Assembly (NCBI GenBank): GCA_003117195.1
Contig: BDSI01000017.1
Span: 496,001-560,000, forward strand
Direction: 5' to 3'
Length of the DNA: 64,000 nucleotides
Origin: Eudorina sp. 2006-703-Eu-15
Taxonomy: Eukaryota > Chlorophyta > Chlorophyceae > Chlamydomonadales > Volvocaceae
A program made the position numbers and the translations under genes. Position 1 is the first letter of the stretch. Every line of letters begins with the position of its first letter. The notes under the pieces were generated by a model. That model saw only the letters and a list, made by a program, of their open reading frames with translations, was not told the origin of the DNA and made no database searches. Positions 41,201 to 53,900 of this stretch are shown here, piece by piece.

Positions 41201-44200
41201 CCCGCAGCACGGCACCCACTCGTGTTCCACGATCACCGCCCCCAGGTAGTTCCGCGTCAGTTGGAACTCGAGCTGCGCCGCCCAGACGGGGTCCTGCACC
41301 GCCGTGATTTCCAGCAGCACCGGCCCCAGCACCCGCCGCCGGAAGTGGCCTGCGCTCCGCATCTCATGAAGCCACTCGTGCAGCCGCCGCGACAGCGGCA
41401 ACACGCGCTCCAGCCTCCGAAGGCGCTGCTCCAACTGGTCCTGGCGGCGCTGACCGGCCGCTACGGCAGTGGAGGGGCGCAGGAGGGTACCGGTAAGCAG
41501 ACATTTGGAACCCGAAAATGACTGGGTAGCAGGCGCGGGGATGCCAAGCAGGGAAGGAGAGGGCACAAATTGCTGCACCTGCATGGTCAGATAGCAACTT
41601 AAGGCGCGAGGGCCACGACCGGGGGGTGAAAGCGGCTGCACCGGTAGTGCGAGCACACGTGCTTGAGTGCAGAGAGCTGGCAGTGACGTGGGGGTGAACT
41701 GCACCCAGGCGGCTGGGCCGGCGCACCCACCCTCCAGCGCTCTGATTTGGGCCGACAGGTTCGCCATCTCCTGCTGCTTGTGCTGCAGCTGCCGCTCCAG
41801 CGGCCCCACCTGCGGGCACGGCCCATACACACCTATTCATGAAGGAGTACATGGTAAGGATATACCTGCACCCGGGCGCGGTCGGGTGGGTTACGTTTTT
41901 AAACACACCTCGGAGGGTGAGCAGGGGGGGCCTTTTCACCTCGTGTGTTCGGAAAGGAGGTTGAGCGCCGCCGCGGCAGGCTGCGGAACCTTGACGCAAC
42001 GCGACCCCCGCTAATAGGTGCCTCTAGCAGAGCACTGTGGCTCTGTAGCGTTTCTCAGTGACTCATCGACCACGCGCACCCAGGAGGGTGTAATTTGCTG
42101 CCCTAGCTGGGCGGTAGCAAATGACGAGTTGCGCACACGCGCAGCTGACCTCCCCCCTTGAGTCCAACCTTTTTAAGGGTGATTTGCTTGGTCTCCCAGA
42201 CTGAGCAGGGGAACATCGAAGCCCGCTGACCAGCCGACTGGACCCCCCCACACACACATTGCAGGATGACCCCAGGAGGCACGATCTGCCCAGCCCAATC
42301 GTTCACCCAGCACCTCATCGCACCGAGGACGCCTTCCCGCCTGTTCAGTACGCGTTGAAGGTATATTACACAAGCCTACATGGTAACTCAAAAGGAATCT
42401 TCCTCCCATATGATCCACAACGATTTTGTAATCAGCCATCTCCTGTCCCTTGCGCGTCCCACCTCCTCGGCCGCCTGCTGGATTTCCAGATCGATCGCCG
42501 CCAGCCGAGCCGCCTTGACGGGGTCCAGGCTGACGTCCAGCCCAGCCCGCTCGGCCCGCACCCTGTTGAGCTCCTCCCGGGTTCGCCGCACCTCCACACG
42601 CCACCGATCTGACCGGGTCTTCAACTGCAGGAGACACGACAGCAACAAGGAGTTTACGCGCGAGTTCAAGCGCTGAAGAGCAACCAAGTGAGGGGCTGGG
42701 AGGGCGGGCCGCAAGCCACCAAGCACAGCCCCAGGGGGATTCCCAAACAAACGGACCGGGTCCATGATCGGGCTGCGCACATGCCACATCTGTCGCGTGT
42801 GGTTCCGCGGTCCGGTCAACGGCGTTTGAAACAATGCGCCCATCCGCCGCGACCACTGCGCTTGCCTGTACGCAACTGCTGCGCCACTATTGTGCAACTG
42901 CTGTGCAACTACCGACGGATGCGTTAGTCCAACTGCTGCGCAACTGCTGCAACTGACCCGTAACCATCGTCATAATTGGGACCTGTGTGCACAACCTGAT
43001 GACCCGCGACCCGATGTTCGCTGCGCCCCCAAGGCCCTGAACCTCCACACCTCGGTCATGGATGGTTTTACCCCGGCCCCCCCTGATCCACTTCCGCCTC
43101 ACCCCCTCCAGCTCCTCCTCCTTGGTCTTGAGCTGCTGCTCCTGGCGGCGCAGTCCCTCCAGGCCCCGGCCCACTTCCGCCTCCAGCGCCCGGGCATCCC
43201 TCCTCTGGCTGCCCACTGCCTGCTCGGCCGCCTGGTGCGCCCGCCTGCGGTGGCTGCGGGGCCAGGGCAACGGGGAGGCGGGAGTCGATCCACCCCGGGG
43301 ACAGCAAGTCGAGTCGGCGCAGGTACAGCCAGGATGCAACAGTCGGGGGCATGAACCCGAATGGCCCACACGGGAAGGGAGCGCCGCGCACTCCCCCGGC
43401 GCCCCCGGCCTTCTAAGCGCGTTGGATACCGACAAGCAATGACGGCGTCCGAAGCCCTAACACCCTAGAGCTCCAGCGCACACTGAAACTGGCGACCAGC
43501 ACGGACAGCCCATTGCGCCGCGCAGCGGCGGCTTGTGACCACGACAAGGCGGGGCACAGCTGTGTGGGCGGGTTTTATGCTATCGACCTGAACACACGCA
43601 CGAACGCACTTGAGCGGCGCCTGTGCCTGCTGCAGCCGTCCCCTCGCCTCGTCCACCTTGCCCCGGGCCGCCTGTACCTGGGCCTGCGCCCGGGCCAGCG
43701 CCGCCGCGCAGCGCTCCTTCTCCAGCCACATCCCCTTGCGGCGCAGCTGCTCGACCTGGTGCGCACAGGCGACCGCACGGAACGGATCCGGGCGGTGGCA
43801 GCGCCTCAAGCGGTGCGGTGCCGACGGTGGCGCCAATCAGCGGAGCCGCTGGATCGCTCGAACAGGGACGGCCGGCCCGACAAGGGGTTGCTGGTCATGC
43901 CGACGGCGCGCTGCGGGCTCCCACCCGCCTGCAGGCCTGGCGGAACTCCCTCGCCACCTCGTCCCTGGCCGCCTCCCCGGATGCAGCACCTGGCAGGCCA
44001 CTCTGACACTCATACACATATGCTATATCATGTCTTCCCTTGCATGTTGTCACATGGTAAGTACGTTCGTGACTGATTTGGGTCGGGCGGGTCTCTTGGC
44101 GAAGCACACCAGACCGAAAGACCTGCGGCGGCACGCGCCTGCCGTACCTGCTTGCGCAGGGCGTTGCGCTTCTGCAGGCGCTGGTACTCGGGCCCTGCAG

Positions 44201-47200
44201 CTTGCTGCTCCGCCTCCACCCGCGCCAGGCGCTCCTGGGTGCGCTGAAGCTCCTGCAGCGCGATCCCCGCAGCACACCGTCAAATCTCCGAGGCGTTTGC
44301 CTTTTCCTCCGAGGCGATCAGCCTCATGACGGCCGCCGGATTGCGCCGCCAACTGTGACACGTCAAAAGCAAGTTCGGCAAATTGCCAGCTGGCGGCAGT
44401 GGCAAAGCCCAGGGGTCAACTCGGCTGTGGTCTACCCGGGAGGGGATGGCCCAGCTTTCAGCAAGTGGCGTGGCCGTTGACGGCCGCTGCAGGCCACCCA
44501 CTACGCCCCGTGCGCAAACGAAACGGCCGGTGTGGTGTGTGGGAAAGTGGGCGGTTCTCGCAGATGTCGGCGTCATGCAACCGCGTAGACTCCGCCGACG
44601 GCCACCGTTCTGCGATACTGCTGCCCGGCTCCCACCCGTTCTGATTCGATGCGGTCCGGAGCCACCCACAATTCTCCGCACCATCACTCCCACGTTGGCG
44701 ACCCGTGCAGGATACAGCAGTCCCTCGCCCCACCGCATCCCTGCCCTCGCCCCAGTGGCCCCACCTCCCGCTTGGCTTTGAGCGCCGCGCTGCGCTGCTT
44801 GAGCTCCTTGTGTCGTACCAGCAAGTGGCCGTCCCCGATGGCCTCCTCAGTGCCCTCCAGCAGCTCCGTGGGGCCCAGGTTGCTGAACTCCTGAACGCGC
44901 TCCTGCAGGGACGCAGACAGCCAAGCGCCAAGTACCCCGGGCGACAAGCAGCGGCCGACGCACAAGTGGTTGGCAAGAGAGGCACACACTGCTGAGACGC
45001 GTCCCCACTCGCACGTCTTAACGCATGCTGCGCGGGGCTATGCATACGAGCTCCGAGCAAGGCGTGCCGGTGTGTGCCAGCATTCATCGCAATGCGCTGC
45101 GACGGCGTGCTTCCTTGCTCTGTTCGGTGAGCAGGTGTTCAGGAAGTCCGCGCTCGCTTGCGCCGCGGCAGATGCTCGCGTGCATCACTTCCGACGCCAT
45201 GGCCGCACGCCGCCGTTTGGCTGCCGTCCTGTCCTGATAAGATACGGCGTCCCGGTGTCACCTTTGTGAGGGTTTCCAACACCATGGACGGCTGCCGTCT
45301 CATTTCCGGGTATGACCGCTGGCGATCAGCGAGGATACCGGTGGTTGCACAATTCGCCTGCAACAATCTACCCTCCTTGGTAGGGAGGCTTCTCAGAATC
45401 GCACCCCGACATAGGCCCCCACCTGCGGCAGGAACTGGCACAGGTTGTCGAAGTGGATGCCCATGCCCCGGGACTGGTCCTTCACGCGCGCCTCGGTGAC
45501 CACCAGGCCGTTGATCTGCCATGTCGTGTGGTGGCCCCTGCGGCCGCCGCTGCCCCCGCCCATGACCTGGGCGCCGTCGCTGTCTTCGTCGCTACCCTCC
45601 GCGACGTCGCCATCGTCGCTGCCATCCTCCCCCGCGGCTGCGCCCGCAGCGGAACCGCCCCTGCCGCCGCCTCCGCGCTTCCGCTTGCGGCCACGCGACG
45701 CACCTGACGCGAGCTCTGTACGGCGATGTACGATGACATCCTGCTCACCCGGCCCGCCGCTAAGGGTGATCTCCAGCTCGAAGGCGGTGCAACCCCGGCG
45801 GATGAGTTCATCGGGGCGCTTCTGTCGGCCAAGTGACTGCACACCGCACGGGAAGGGTACGGAGTCCATCTTATCCCAGCGGCAACACGTCAACTTCCGT
45901 CATGGATGCGGCCGCAAGCACACCCCTAGACCACCCGCACCGCTCTGAGGCGTACAGCGCCCCTACAGGGCACATGCGGTGGCTGTGCGCCACAGAGAAC
46001 AGGGTGAATTACATGATGCGTGCGGACTCGCCCACACGACGGCAGGCGGGAACGCACACCGAGAAAGACGGAGTGGGTTCAAACAGGCCTGCGCAGGTGC
46101 GCTCATCCGTTGGGCCGGCACCGCCTCCTGGAAATCGCTGTAGCGCCTGCAGGCGTCGCGGGAGATGCCAAGCCGATCCGCACGGAAGGCATTTCACGCG
46201 GACCCTCCCGGTGGGGCACCGGTGTCGAATGGAAGGGCCTACGCCATGCGTGGCGGGGATGCAGGGACGAATGGCGCCGTCTTGCCCTCACCCACCTTGA
46301 TGCTGCCCCCGAGGCCCATGCACAGGGCGGTCACCAGGGAGCTCTTGCCGCTACCTGCGCATAAGGCCGACGCACCGCGTAGCAGACCCCGCAGAGCACC
46401 GCGTATCAGAGTTTGCAGCCAAGGACTACACCACAAAGCGCAGCCCGGGGACGCGACGGCCTGGTCCAAGCAACTACGACGCATTTCAGGGCACTCAGGT
46501 TTTGGGGATGAACGCATTCGCCCTCGGCAAACACCTGCCTGCGCTGCACGGGAGATGTGCCCAGGCGCAGGCCGCAACGATGAGGTGAGGCTCCGCCTTA
46601 CGGAAGTAAAGCATGGCCATTAACGTGCGGCAGCTTTGGCCACAGTTCACGGCGAGGCAACACGCACGAGAACAAGCGCGCTCGGGCACAGCGCCGACTG
46701 GGTGGTTTGGATGCTGGTGTGAAGGTGCCGTGCTCATTCGTACTCAATCTCTCGCCCGGTATACATATAATAAGCATGCTTCCTTTCCGGCCCGTTCTAA
46801 CAACACTATTCCAGGCAGCCATACCGTTGGCCCCCTCCACCAAGTTGACGCGCGAGCCAGCTTCAATCACCACGGTGCCCACGAAGTTCTACCGGACGGT
46901 CAGCGATGGCCAAGGCGGCGGAAAGGGTGGGGCGGGGAGGAAGGCGTGAGGCAACCGGCATCTGGGTCAGTTTGCATCCGAGCCAACCGTAAGACTCGAC
47001 CCCCTCCTTGCGTGTAATTGTCACTGTGAATCTGTGTCTCCGGAGGCCGCAGTGGAAGGTTCATCGTTAGCGGCAGCCTGACACTGGAGCGATGCACTCG
47101 TCCTCCTGTCTTCAGCGTTGCAACGCTTTACCCTAGGCCGTACCAACCATGAACGAGCGCGCCCTGGACACCAATGCGCGCATCCCTTAGCTCACCATGA

Positions 47201-47422
47201 AGTCCTTTTGGTGAGTTACGTGACGGCCGCATGTCGCACGAATTGCCGCATCAACGTTGTGGCAAGGAGGAAAACCCCAGGACCGTGTGTTGTACACGGT
47301 TGCGTAAGCTTTAAAGCGCAAAAGGGGTTCGAGGCATCCGTTGTGGATTAAGAAGTTTTCTGGAGTCGTACCGTCAGCTTGATGCGCTTGACAGCGCCGC
47401 GCGGATAGATGCCGTCGTCCAT
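35243..47422 (-). CDS. SMC5: Structural maintenance of chromosomes protein 5, copy B (22 or more exons)
   Basis: Second complete SMC5-type gene, diverged from copy A. Exons placed exactly: 47372-47422, 46825-46888, 46296-46354, 45423-45836, 44765-44902, 44148-44252; at the 3' end 36077-36179, 35815-35886, 35243-35548. Others lie near 43.95, 43.7, 43.2, 42.5, 41.8, 41.35, 40.75, 40.2, 39.4, 38.9, 38.2, 37.6, 37.0 and 36.6 kb. There is no acidic tail: the protein starts MDDGIYPRGAVKRIKLT. Walker A is GANGSGKSS (36-44). Residues about 101-160 are an insertion with basic RGRKRKRGGGGRGG and acidic Gly/Ser/Asp parts. The SMC5 marker FDNLCQFLPQERVQEF follows, then coiled coil, hinge (YGRYGITHTVDQIFEASSEL), second coil and WLPELKRHMEAINEAVKGHF. 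The ABC signature reads HHSGGERSVATMLYLMALQ and Walker [19 protein letters not shown]. Catalytic motifs appear intact, with unusual neighbours. Confidence 0.88.
38341..38409. repeat. (GTGTGTGC)n microsatellite in an SMC5 B intron
   Basis: Alternating purine-pyrimidine array directly beside the exon near 38.2 kb. Such tracts can adopt Z-DNA; no function is shown. Confidence 0.9.
38649..38672. repeat. (TG)12 microsatellite in an SMC5 B intron
   Basis: Uninterrupted TG run in the same intron as the preceding array. Confidence 0.9.
40014..40110. repeat. (CCCTG)19 pentanucleotide array at an SMC5 B donor site
   Basis: About 19 exact pentamers, reading GGGCA on the gene strand. The array starts right at the 5' splice site of the exon that encodes RRILTPSQVTTASESVY, so the donor sequence runs straight into the repeat. 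Confidence 0.95.
40270..40337. repeat. Minisatellite, 2.5 x 27 bp, in an SMC5 B intron
   Basis: Two full copies and one partial copy of a 27-base unit starting gcgggcggcagtgacttcac. Confidence 0.9.
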
Positions 47423-47955
47423 GGTCAGGCTTTGACCCGGATAACCCTAACGGCCCGGATAATACCTTAACATTCACTTAGTACGAACCATGTATGGCAA
47501 TTACAAGGCACCGCAGCTTTGTGAAAGCCGTTGCTCGTTGGTTGGGCCGAAATTACTCCAACTTAATTCGAATGGGCCAATCTTACATTCTCAACCTTGG
47601 GGACTATTTTGCTGAAGCGCAAGAGAGCAAAACATGCTTTGCTGTAGCACGAAAGATGGTGTCGGATGTTGTACGGGAACAGTCGCCCCAAGATGTTGGT
47701 CTCGTGTGGTGAACAGTCATCTACGTTATAGTGGACATCTGATGTGCGATTATCACGCCGTCCATCAGTTTCACTGTTTGATGTTATGCAAATTAAGTCT
47801 GACCTAGGCTGCCGCTGACTGAAAACGAACTGACGCTTCTGATTGCATAGAACATCAGGGGATAGGATTCATGATTACGGAGACAAAATGAGGGCTTCCT
47901 GACCAACGAGGAGCTGCAAGGAAGTCGCCTTCCCCCTAGCCTCAGCGGGCTATAA
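47423..47955. promoter_or_regulatory. Shared upstream region of SMC5 B (-) and the CBP60-like gene (+)
   Basis: The 533 bases between divergent start codons. A strong acceptor-like tract (ccttccccctagcctcag) ends at 47943, just before the CBP60-like ATG, which suggests a 5' UTR intron in that gene. A 72-residue open frame at 47494-47712 has no recognisable features and is probably chance. Confidence 0.45.
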
Positions 47956-50900
47956 ATGTATCCTCGTATCCGTGTTCCTGCGGAGCTGAAGCCAACACCT
48001 CCACAGGCGCTTGAGGTGTGCAGGTCGCAGTGGCCGGCTGACCTACGACGATGCAAGTTGACCGTTCTTGTTCCCCCAACCCCACAGGACTATGTGCGCT
48101 TGCGGATTACGCAGTATATTAGCATTCTTTCCCAGCGCCTCAGTTTACATGCGCCAGGACTTGCCAAGGAGGTCCTGGACAGGGCAGCAGGCGAGGCCTT
48201 GGCCTACCTGCCCCAAGGCGACCACGGGCAGCTGAGCTTAGAGGACAAGCAGCTTCAGCTGGTATTTCGTCACGATTGCCTGTGAGACCCTTATGCATTA
48301 ACGGCTGCTGCGACCGGGGCCTTGTGGGGCGGGGGTGGGGGTGGCGGGTGCTGCCCCAGAATCAGGGACAGGGGGCCATGTGAGCGCAGCGACAGACTAA
48401 AAAACAGCAAAAATGAGTGTCTACGTTGAGGGCATTGGATGGTTTGTAAGGGGCAAGGGACGCTGCGTAAGGGGATAATAATGACGAGGTGTTCCAGTTG
48501 TCAGCTATCCAGGGCGCCGAGCCAATACAAATGGATCCAAGTGCTGCGTATGAGGGGATGGACTGGTAATACATGTTGTTGTGCCCGCACCTTGATGCAG
48601 TTAGATTCCAATATTGTCCGGGAGTAATTCCCTCCACCTTACAGCTGCCGGATGTGCTCCCCGGATGCGCCGCAGTGCTCTTGGCTGCCTGGATCCTCAG
48701 TGCGCGCTCTGCACTCACAATCCGTCGCGGCGTTGCACCGTCAACTTTGACCGCAAATACTTGGTCAATGACGTTCTGAAGGCACGCTGCGGCGCGGGCA
48801 TCCGCGTTGAGCTCATTGACCCCATGACGGGGCAGCCTGTCGAGGAAAAGCTGCCGGAAATTACTTTGCAAGTGGGTGCAGGGGCGGGTTGGGGTGCGTC
48901 AACACTGACAGGGATTCGCAAGGATTCGTATGTCGTAATGGTAGCAGGTTTTAGGGCCCAGGCAGCCATTTCATCGGCAAAGCAGGCACGTACAATGGGG
49001 CAAGTCGACGATGTGAAGATCTGGCGGCCTCGCGTGGTACTGCGGATGGATGTGTGCGCGCAGATCTCGGTGCTGGACGGCAACCTGTACGATAACAAGT
49101 TTTTGGACAGCGGCAGGCAGTACGAGGGTGGGACGGAGCCTGCGGAGGAGCTGGATGCCTGTGCGTTGCTGCAGAACAAAAAGAAGGTAATTCGTCGCAA
49201 AATTCCGGGAGATTGAAGAAGGGCTGTCTGGCAGTGGCCCGTGTGGCAGTTCCGACCGGTGGCCCATGGGATGGACTGAATAACCTGCGTTATGGACCAA
49301 TAACCATAATTGGTGAAAATTATGGCTTGGGTTTGTGAGCGAGTGCTCTACAAATGGCAATTCACATGTCCAATCCCAAGCGACAGGTCGCAACTGAGCG
49401 TGAACACGTCTTCCATTGTGTGCTTTTCCTGGAACCCGCGGCTGCAGAGCACTGCCTTACTGGTTTGCGGTAGCGGCGGCTCGAATGACGCGCAGGGCTA
49501 CGTGCTCCTGACGATGATGGTGAGAGGGTGGGCTTAAGGAGGCCTTGCCTGCACTCGACACAAAGGAGGCGGCATGTACAGGGAATGCTGTGCGTTCCCT
49601 CGTGAACTATATCTCTCGGTTTCTCTTTGCTGCAGTGCATGTCTCTACGTTTCTCTTTGCTGCAGTGCTTTCAGCTGGGGTTTAAGGCAACCTATAATCG
49701 CCCGACCGATTGCGAAACGTTTTTCCCACAGGATGGCAAAGTTCCGTTGAACGACTTGCACGTGACGGACAGCAGCGAGGCTATTCTCAGCGGTCGCAAG
49801 CCGCCCTTCCGGCTTCTGGTCCGCGCGTTGCTGCCAAACAGTGGACCGAGGCTCAACATTCGGCACGCTGTGTCGGAAGGGTTTGTGGTAAGTGCTGAGA
49901 GAACGGATTCCGGTTTGCTTTCCGGTATATCACATGACAGCATGTGCTGTCGATTCTGACAGCGATGTTACGCATGTTGCGGAAACGTGCGATGCGCGCT
50001 TTCCTAGCTGAGCGCCCCTTGTGTCGCCGTTTGACGCCGGCAGCTTGGGGTGCCTCCGGTCGCACTGATTCCTGGCTTTGGGTTGGTCTCACCGATGTTT
50101 CAATACATTGCTTGCACAGGTTGCAACGCGCCGTACCCGGACTGCGGGCAAAGCGGACATCCCGTCCGTGGATGACCCCGTCAGTAAGCTCGAGCATATG
50201 GGCAAGGAGACCGTGAAGAAGCTGGCCGATTTGGCCACCGCGGCCGAGCAGGCAGGCGTGGAGATCGACATTCCGGAGAACTGCGTGCTGAAGGGTGGGT
50301 GCTGGCAGGTTGGACGGGATGGGCTGGGTTAGGCTGCGGGTCGCGATGGGTGCGCGTGCATGTGCGCCTGCGCGTTTGTGGGGCGATGTTCTTGGCAGCA
50401 ACGTCCATTTGCTCCTACGAGGTGGCGCAACTGCGTGTTTGAGACAAGGTCGAGCTCCGCTCCCTTAATCTTTTTGATGTCATAGCTGCGACGGCCTTGC
50501 TCTGGACGCCAATGTCCGCACCTTGGCTTCACGTCAGCTATGGGTGTAATAAATGATAATTTTCTCCTGATGCACCCTGCTACGCAGTCGGGGAGTTCAA
50601 AATGCTGGCTTTGCGGGCGGACCAGGACGGGCACCTGCGTCAGAAGTTACAGCACGTCCTGAAGCTCAGTAAAGAGAAGTGGGACGAGGCGAGAGACCAC
50701 GCCATGCGGGCCGTTGTAGCGGACAACCGCATGCGGGCATGGTAAGGAATTGCGGGCGCGAGGACAAGGAAGCACTGCGTGCAGACATATCCACCGCATG
50801 GGGCAATTGAAGTTGTCACTGCTGACAGAAGCCGTTGGCCGTCATGCAGGTACGCGGATCGCCGCTCTTGCGAGCTGGGCGTATTGTTCACGGCGCGGAT

Positions 50901-53900
50901 GGGTAACGTCGACTTAGACCGCCCCGTCGGTAAGTGCGCAGGGGGGTCGAGCCGGCAGTTATAGAGCGCGGCCGCGACTTGCACTGCTGACCGAAACCAG
51001 CGGGCTGGAGGCCATGGTGGCAACTGCAGTGATATGATACGTTACTTGCTTCTTGCAGTAATGAACGGTCAGTGTGCTGGCGTGCCCCGCAGGCCTGCTG
51101 CAGACCCGCGTGGAGGCGGGCGAACGGAAGACGGAGGCCATCCTTGTGGCGCAGCTAAACCCCACGCAGCGAGAAATGCTGCGCGCCATGCAGCCGCAGG
51201 CTGTTGCGGCTTGGTGGGCGCCTGGTCACACGGGCTGGGCCATCTTTCCCATGGACTCGGACACGTTCTTGCAGGTATGCCGTTTGGGTTGATGAGCGGC
51301 AGTGTGTCAGTGGCAGCGCTTGGTGCACTGCCCGTGTCGCTTGAGCTGCTTCGCTGCTTCATGAATCCGTCTGACCGCGCCTTGCGTATCACGGACCATC
51401 CCTCAGACCGGCACACTCACTGCGGCGCTGCCTCCTCCAGCGGCATTGGCAAGTGCGGCTACAGGAGCCGTGGGTGTCAACGTCATGGAAGCGCCCGCCT
51501 CGCCGACGCAGTCCTCCTTGTCGCTGAGCACGATGCCTCAGCGCCGCCGGACCGGCGGCAGCGGCGGCGGCGACGGCGGTGGCGTTGGTCCCTCCAGTGA
51601 CGGCGTCCTGACCTCGGATGGCGCGATGGGAGGCAAGCCCCTCGTGCAGCAGCAGCAACAGCAGCCCATGCACGGCGGGTTGGCGGTGGCAGGAATGCAC
51701 GGGGGGTCAGCGCACAGCCTGAACAGCGGTGGCAGCTTGCCGACCGCCTTTGGTGGCGGCTTGCCCACGGCCTTTGGCGGCGGCATGGGTTCGGGCCGCA
51801 GCAGTCGCGCTGGCAGCATGACGGATAGCCCGCCGCCCAGCATGCGGATGCCCGCGCCGTTGCCCATGCAGCCGCCGCCTGAGGCGCACTTCCTGAGCCA
51901 CCACCACTCGATGCCGCAGCCGTCGCAGTCGCAGCAACAGCAGCCGCAGCAGCAGCTCTCCAGTTTGCACAGCCAGCAGCAGCCGATGCCGCAGATGCCA
52001 GCCCTGCAGCAGATGTCCAGCTTCCACACCCAGTCCAGCAGCATGCAGCACTCGCAGCACGCGGGCCTGCAGCCCAACTCCAGTCTGCAGGGGATCCCCA
52101 GCGTGCAGGGCCATCCGGGTCTGCAGCCCAACTCCAGTCTGCAGGGCAACCCTAGCATGCAGCAGCATACATCGTTGCAGGGTATCTCCAGCATAAGTGG
52201 GCACCACAGCTTGCAAGGCAACACAAGCCTGCAGGGGCATGCTAGCGTGCCAGGGCATCCCTCTATGCACCACGGGGGCCTGCAGGGGCACTCGTCCCTG
52301 CAGGGCCATCACAGCATGCAAGGGCACCTGGGGATGCCGGGGCATCCGAACCAGCGACCGAGTGGGCCGTCCGGTCTCAGCGGCGGCAGGCAGGGCAGCT
52401 TTTCCGGGATACCGTCACAGAGCCCCTTGGGGCCCCCGGCCGGCGATGGCAACACACACGGCGGGTCTGGGGCCCTGCCCAACGGCCCGTCCTCGTCCTC
52501 GGGCCAGGTCGGCCCGTCGGGGATGCACCTCATGCCGCCGCCCCCTCCGCCTTCGATGTCGGCCCCAAGGAACATGATGATGCCCCCTCCGGGCCCGCCT
52601 GTATCGTATCGCATGCCCCATCACCAACACTATCGCGGGGCGCCGGGCGAGGGTTACCACCCTGCGCACCACATACAGCCGCAGCAGCAGCCGGGCCCGC
52701 CGCAGCAACAGCCATCGCAGCACCTATCGCAGTCGAGCGCCATGGGGCACATGGGACCGCCGCCGCCGCACGGGCAGCCGCAACCAGGCCGTGCCAACGG
52801 GATCGGGCAGCAAATGCCGCCGCCTCCGCCGCCAGGCCAAGGACAGCACCATCAGGGGATACAGCGCGTGCAGAGCATGGAGGCACAGCAGCAGGCGCAG
52901 CAGCAGCTCCAATCTCAGCAAGGGATGGGCCGCTCGCAAATGCCGCCGCCTTCTCATACATCAGTCGGAGGTGGAGGCGGACCCGATCACGACACCGGGC
53001 CGGCAGCCCTGGCCAGTGCAAGTATGCGCATGCCGTCTGGACCGCCACCTCTGGGCCCGCATGGTCAGCAGCATCCGAGGCATTTAGGGATCATGCCACA
53101 TTCTCTCGGACGGGGTCCGGAAGGTGAGGGTGCCTTGCCTGTATGGTGAATCTGGGAGGTGCGACAGGCTATGGAAACACGGCTGCGACTCCTCAAGCCG
53201 AGCGAACCCATTCGAGCACACCCGCTGGCGTGTTATCTTTAGATTGTGGGAGGAATCGCAGTGACCTGACTCTGCTACCTTGGCCTGACGGCGTCCGTTA
53301 CGGATTGCTCCTTTTCGGCTCGGATGCACTGGTTGCAATGCAGACCCATCTGAAGACCTGCCGTCCCGCGGGTCGGCTAATCCGCGTCCGCACAAGATGC
53401 CGTCGCTGGGCCGGGCGGATATCCACTATCCCGGCATCACCGCGGAGCCGCTGGGTGGCATTAAGGCTGAGCATCACTGTGGCGGTGGCGGGGCCGCCTC
53501 AGGCGGCGCCGGAGGCGCCGCTGCGGCCACGCCGTCCAACGGTCTGGGAGATGCTGGCGGCGCAGCTGGAAAGGATGATGGGGCAGTCGGCACTCCCAGC
53601 GGTGGCGGCGCCTCAGGGCCGGTCGGCACCCCTTCGGGCAAAGCTCCCAGTCCAGGGTGTTCTGCCGCCAGTCCGTCGCAAGGGATGCACGCCGGCCCGC
53701 GGGCGGCACCGCCCGTGCCGGGGCAGGCGCCGCCAGGCGCTACGCCACCGCCGCCTGGACCTCCCCCGAATCCGTTTGCGCGCGTGCAAAGCGCTAAGGG
53801 CCCCCCTGGAGATGACTCCGACGATTCTGAGTCGGACGACCCACTGCTGGCCACGCTGCCGTCTTTACAGCTAATAAACAGCAACGCGTTTCAGGCGGGC

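Noticed and set aside
47494..47712. 72-residue + strand frame between SMC5 B and the CBP60-like gene
   Set aside because: No recognisable features and no clear splice connection; more likely 5' flank or 5' UTR intron of the CBP60-like gene.
51538..52224. Cys/Gly-rich minus-strand frames opposite the CBP60-like exon
   Set aside because: Antisense of CAG/CCG-rich coding repeats; no independent signal.
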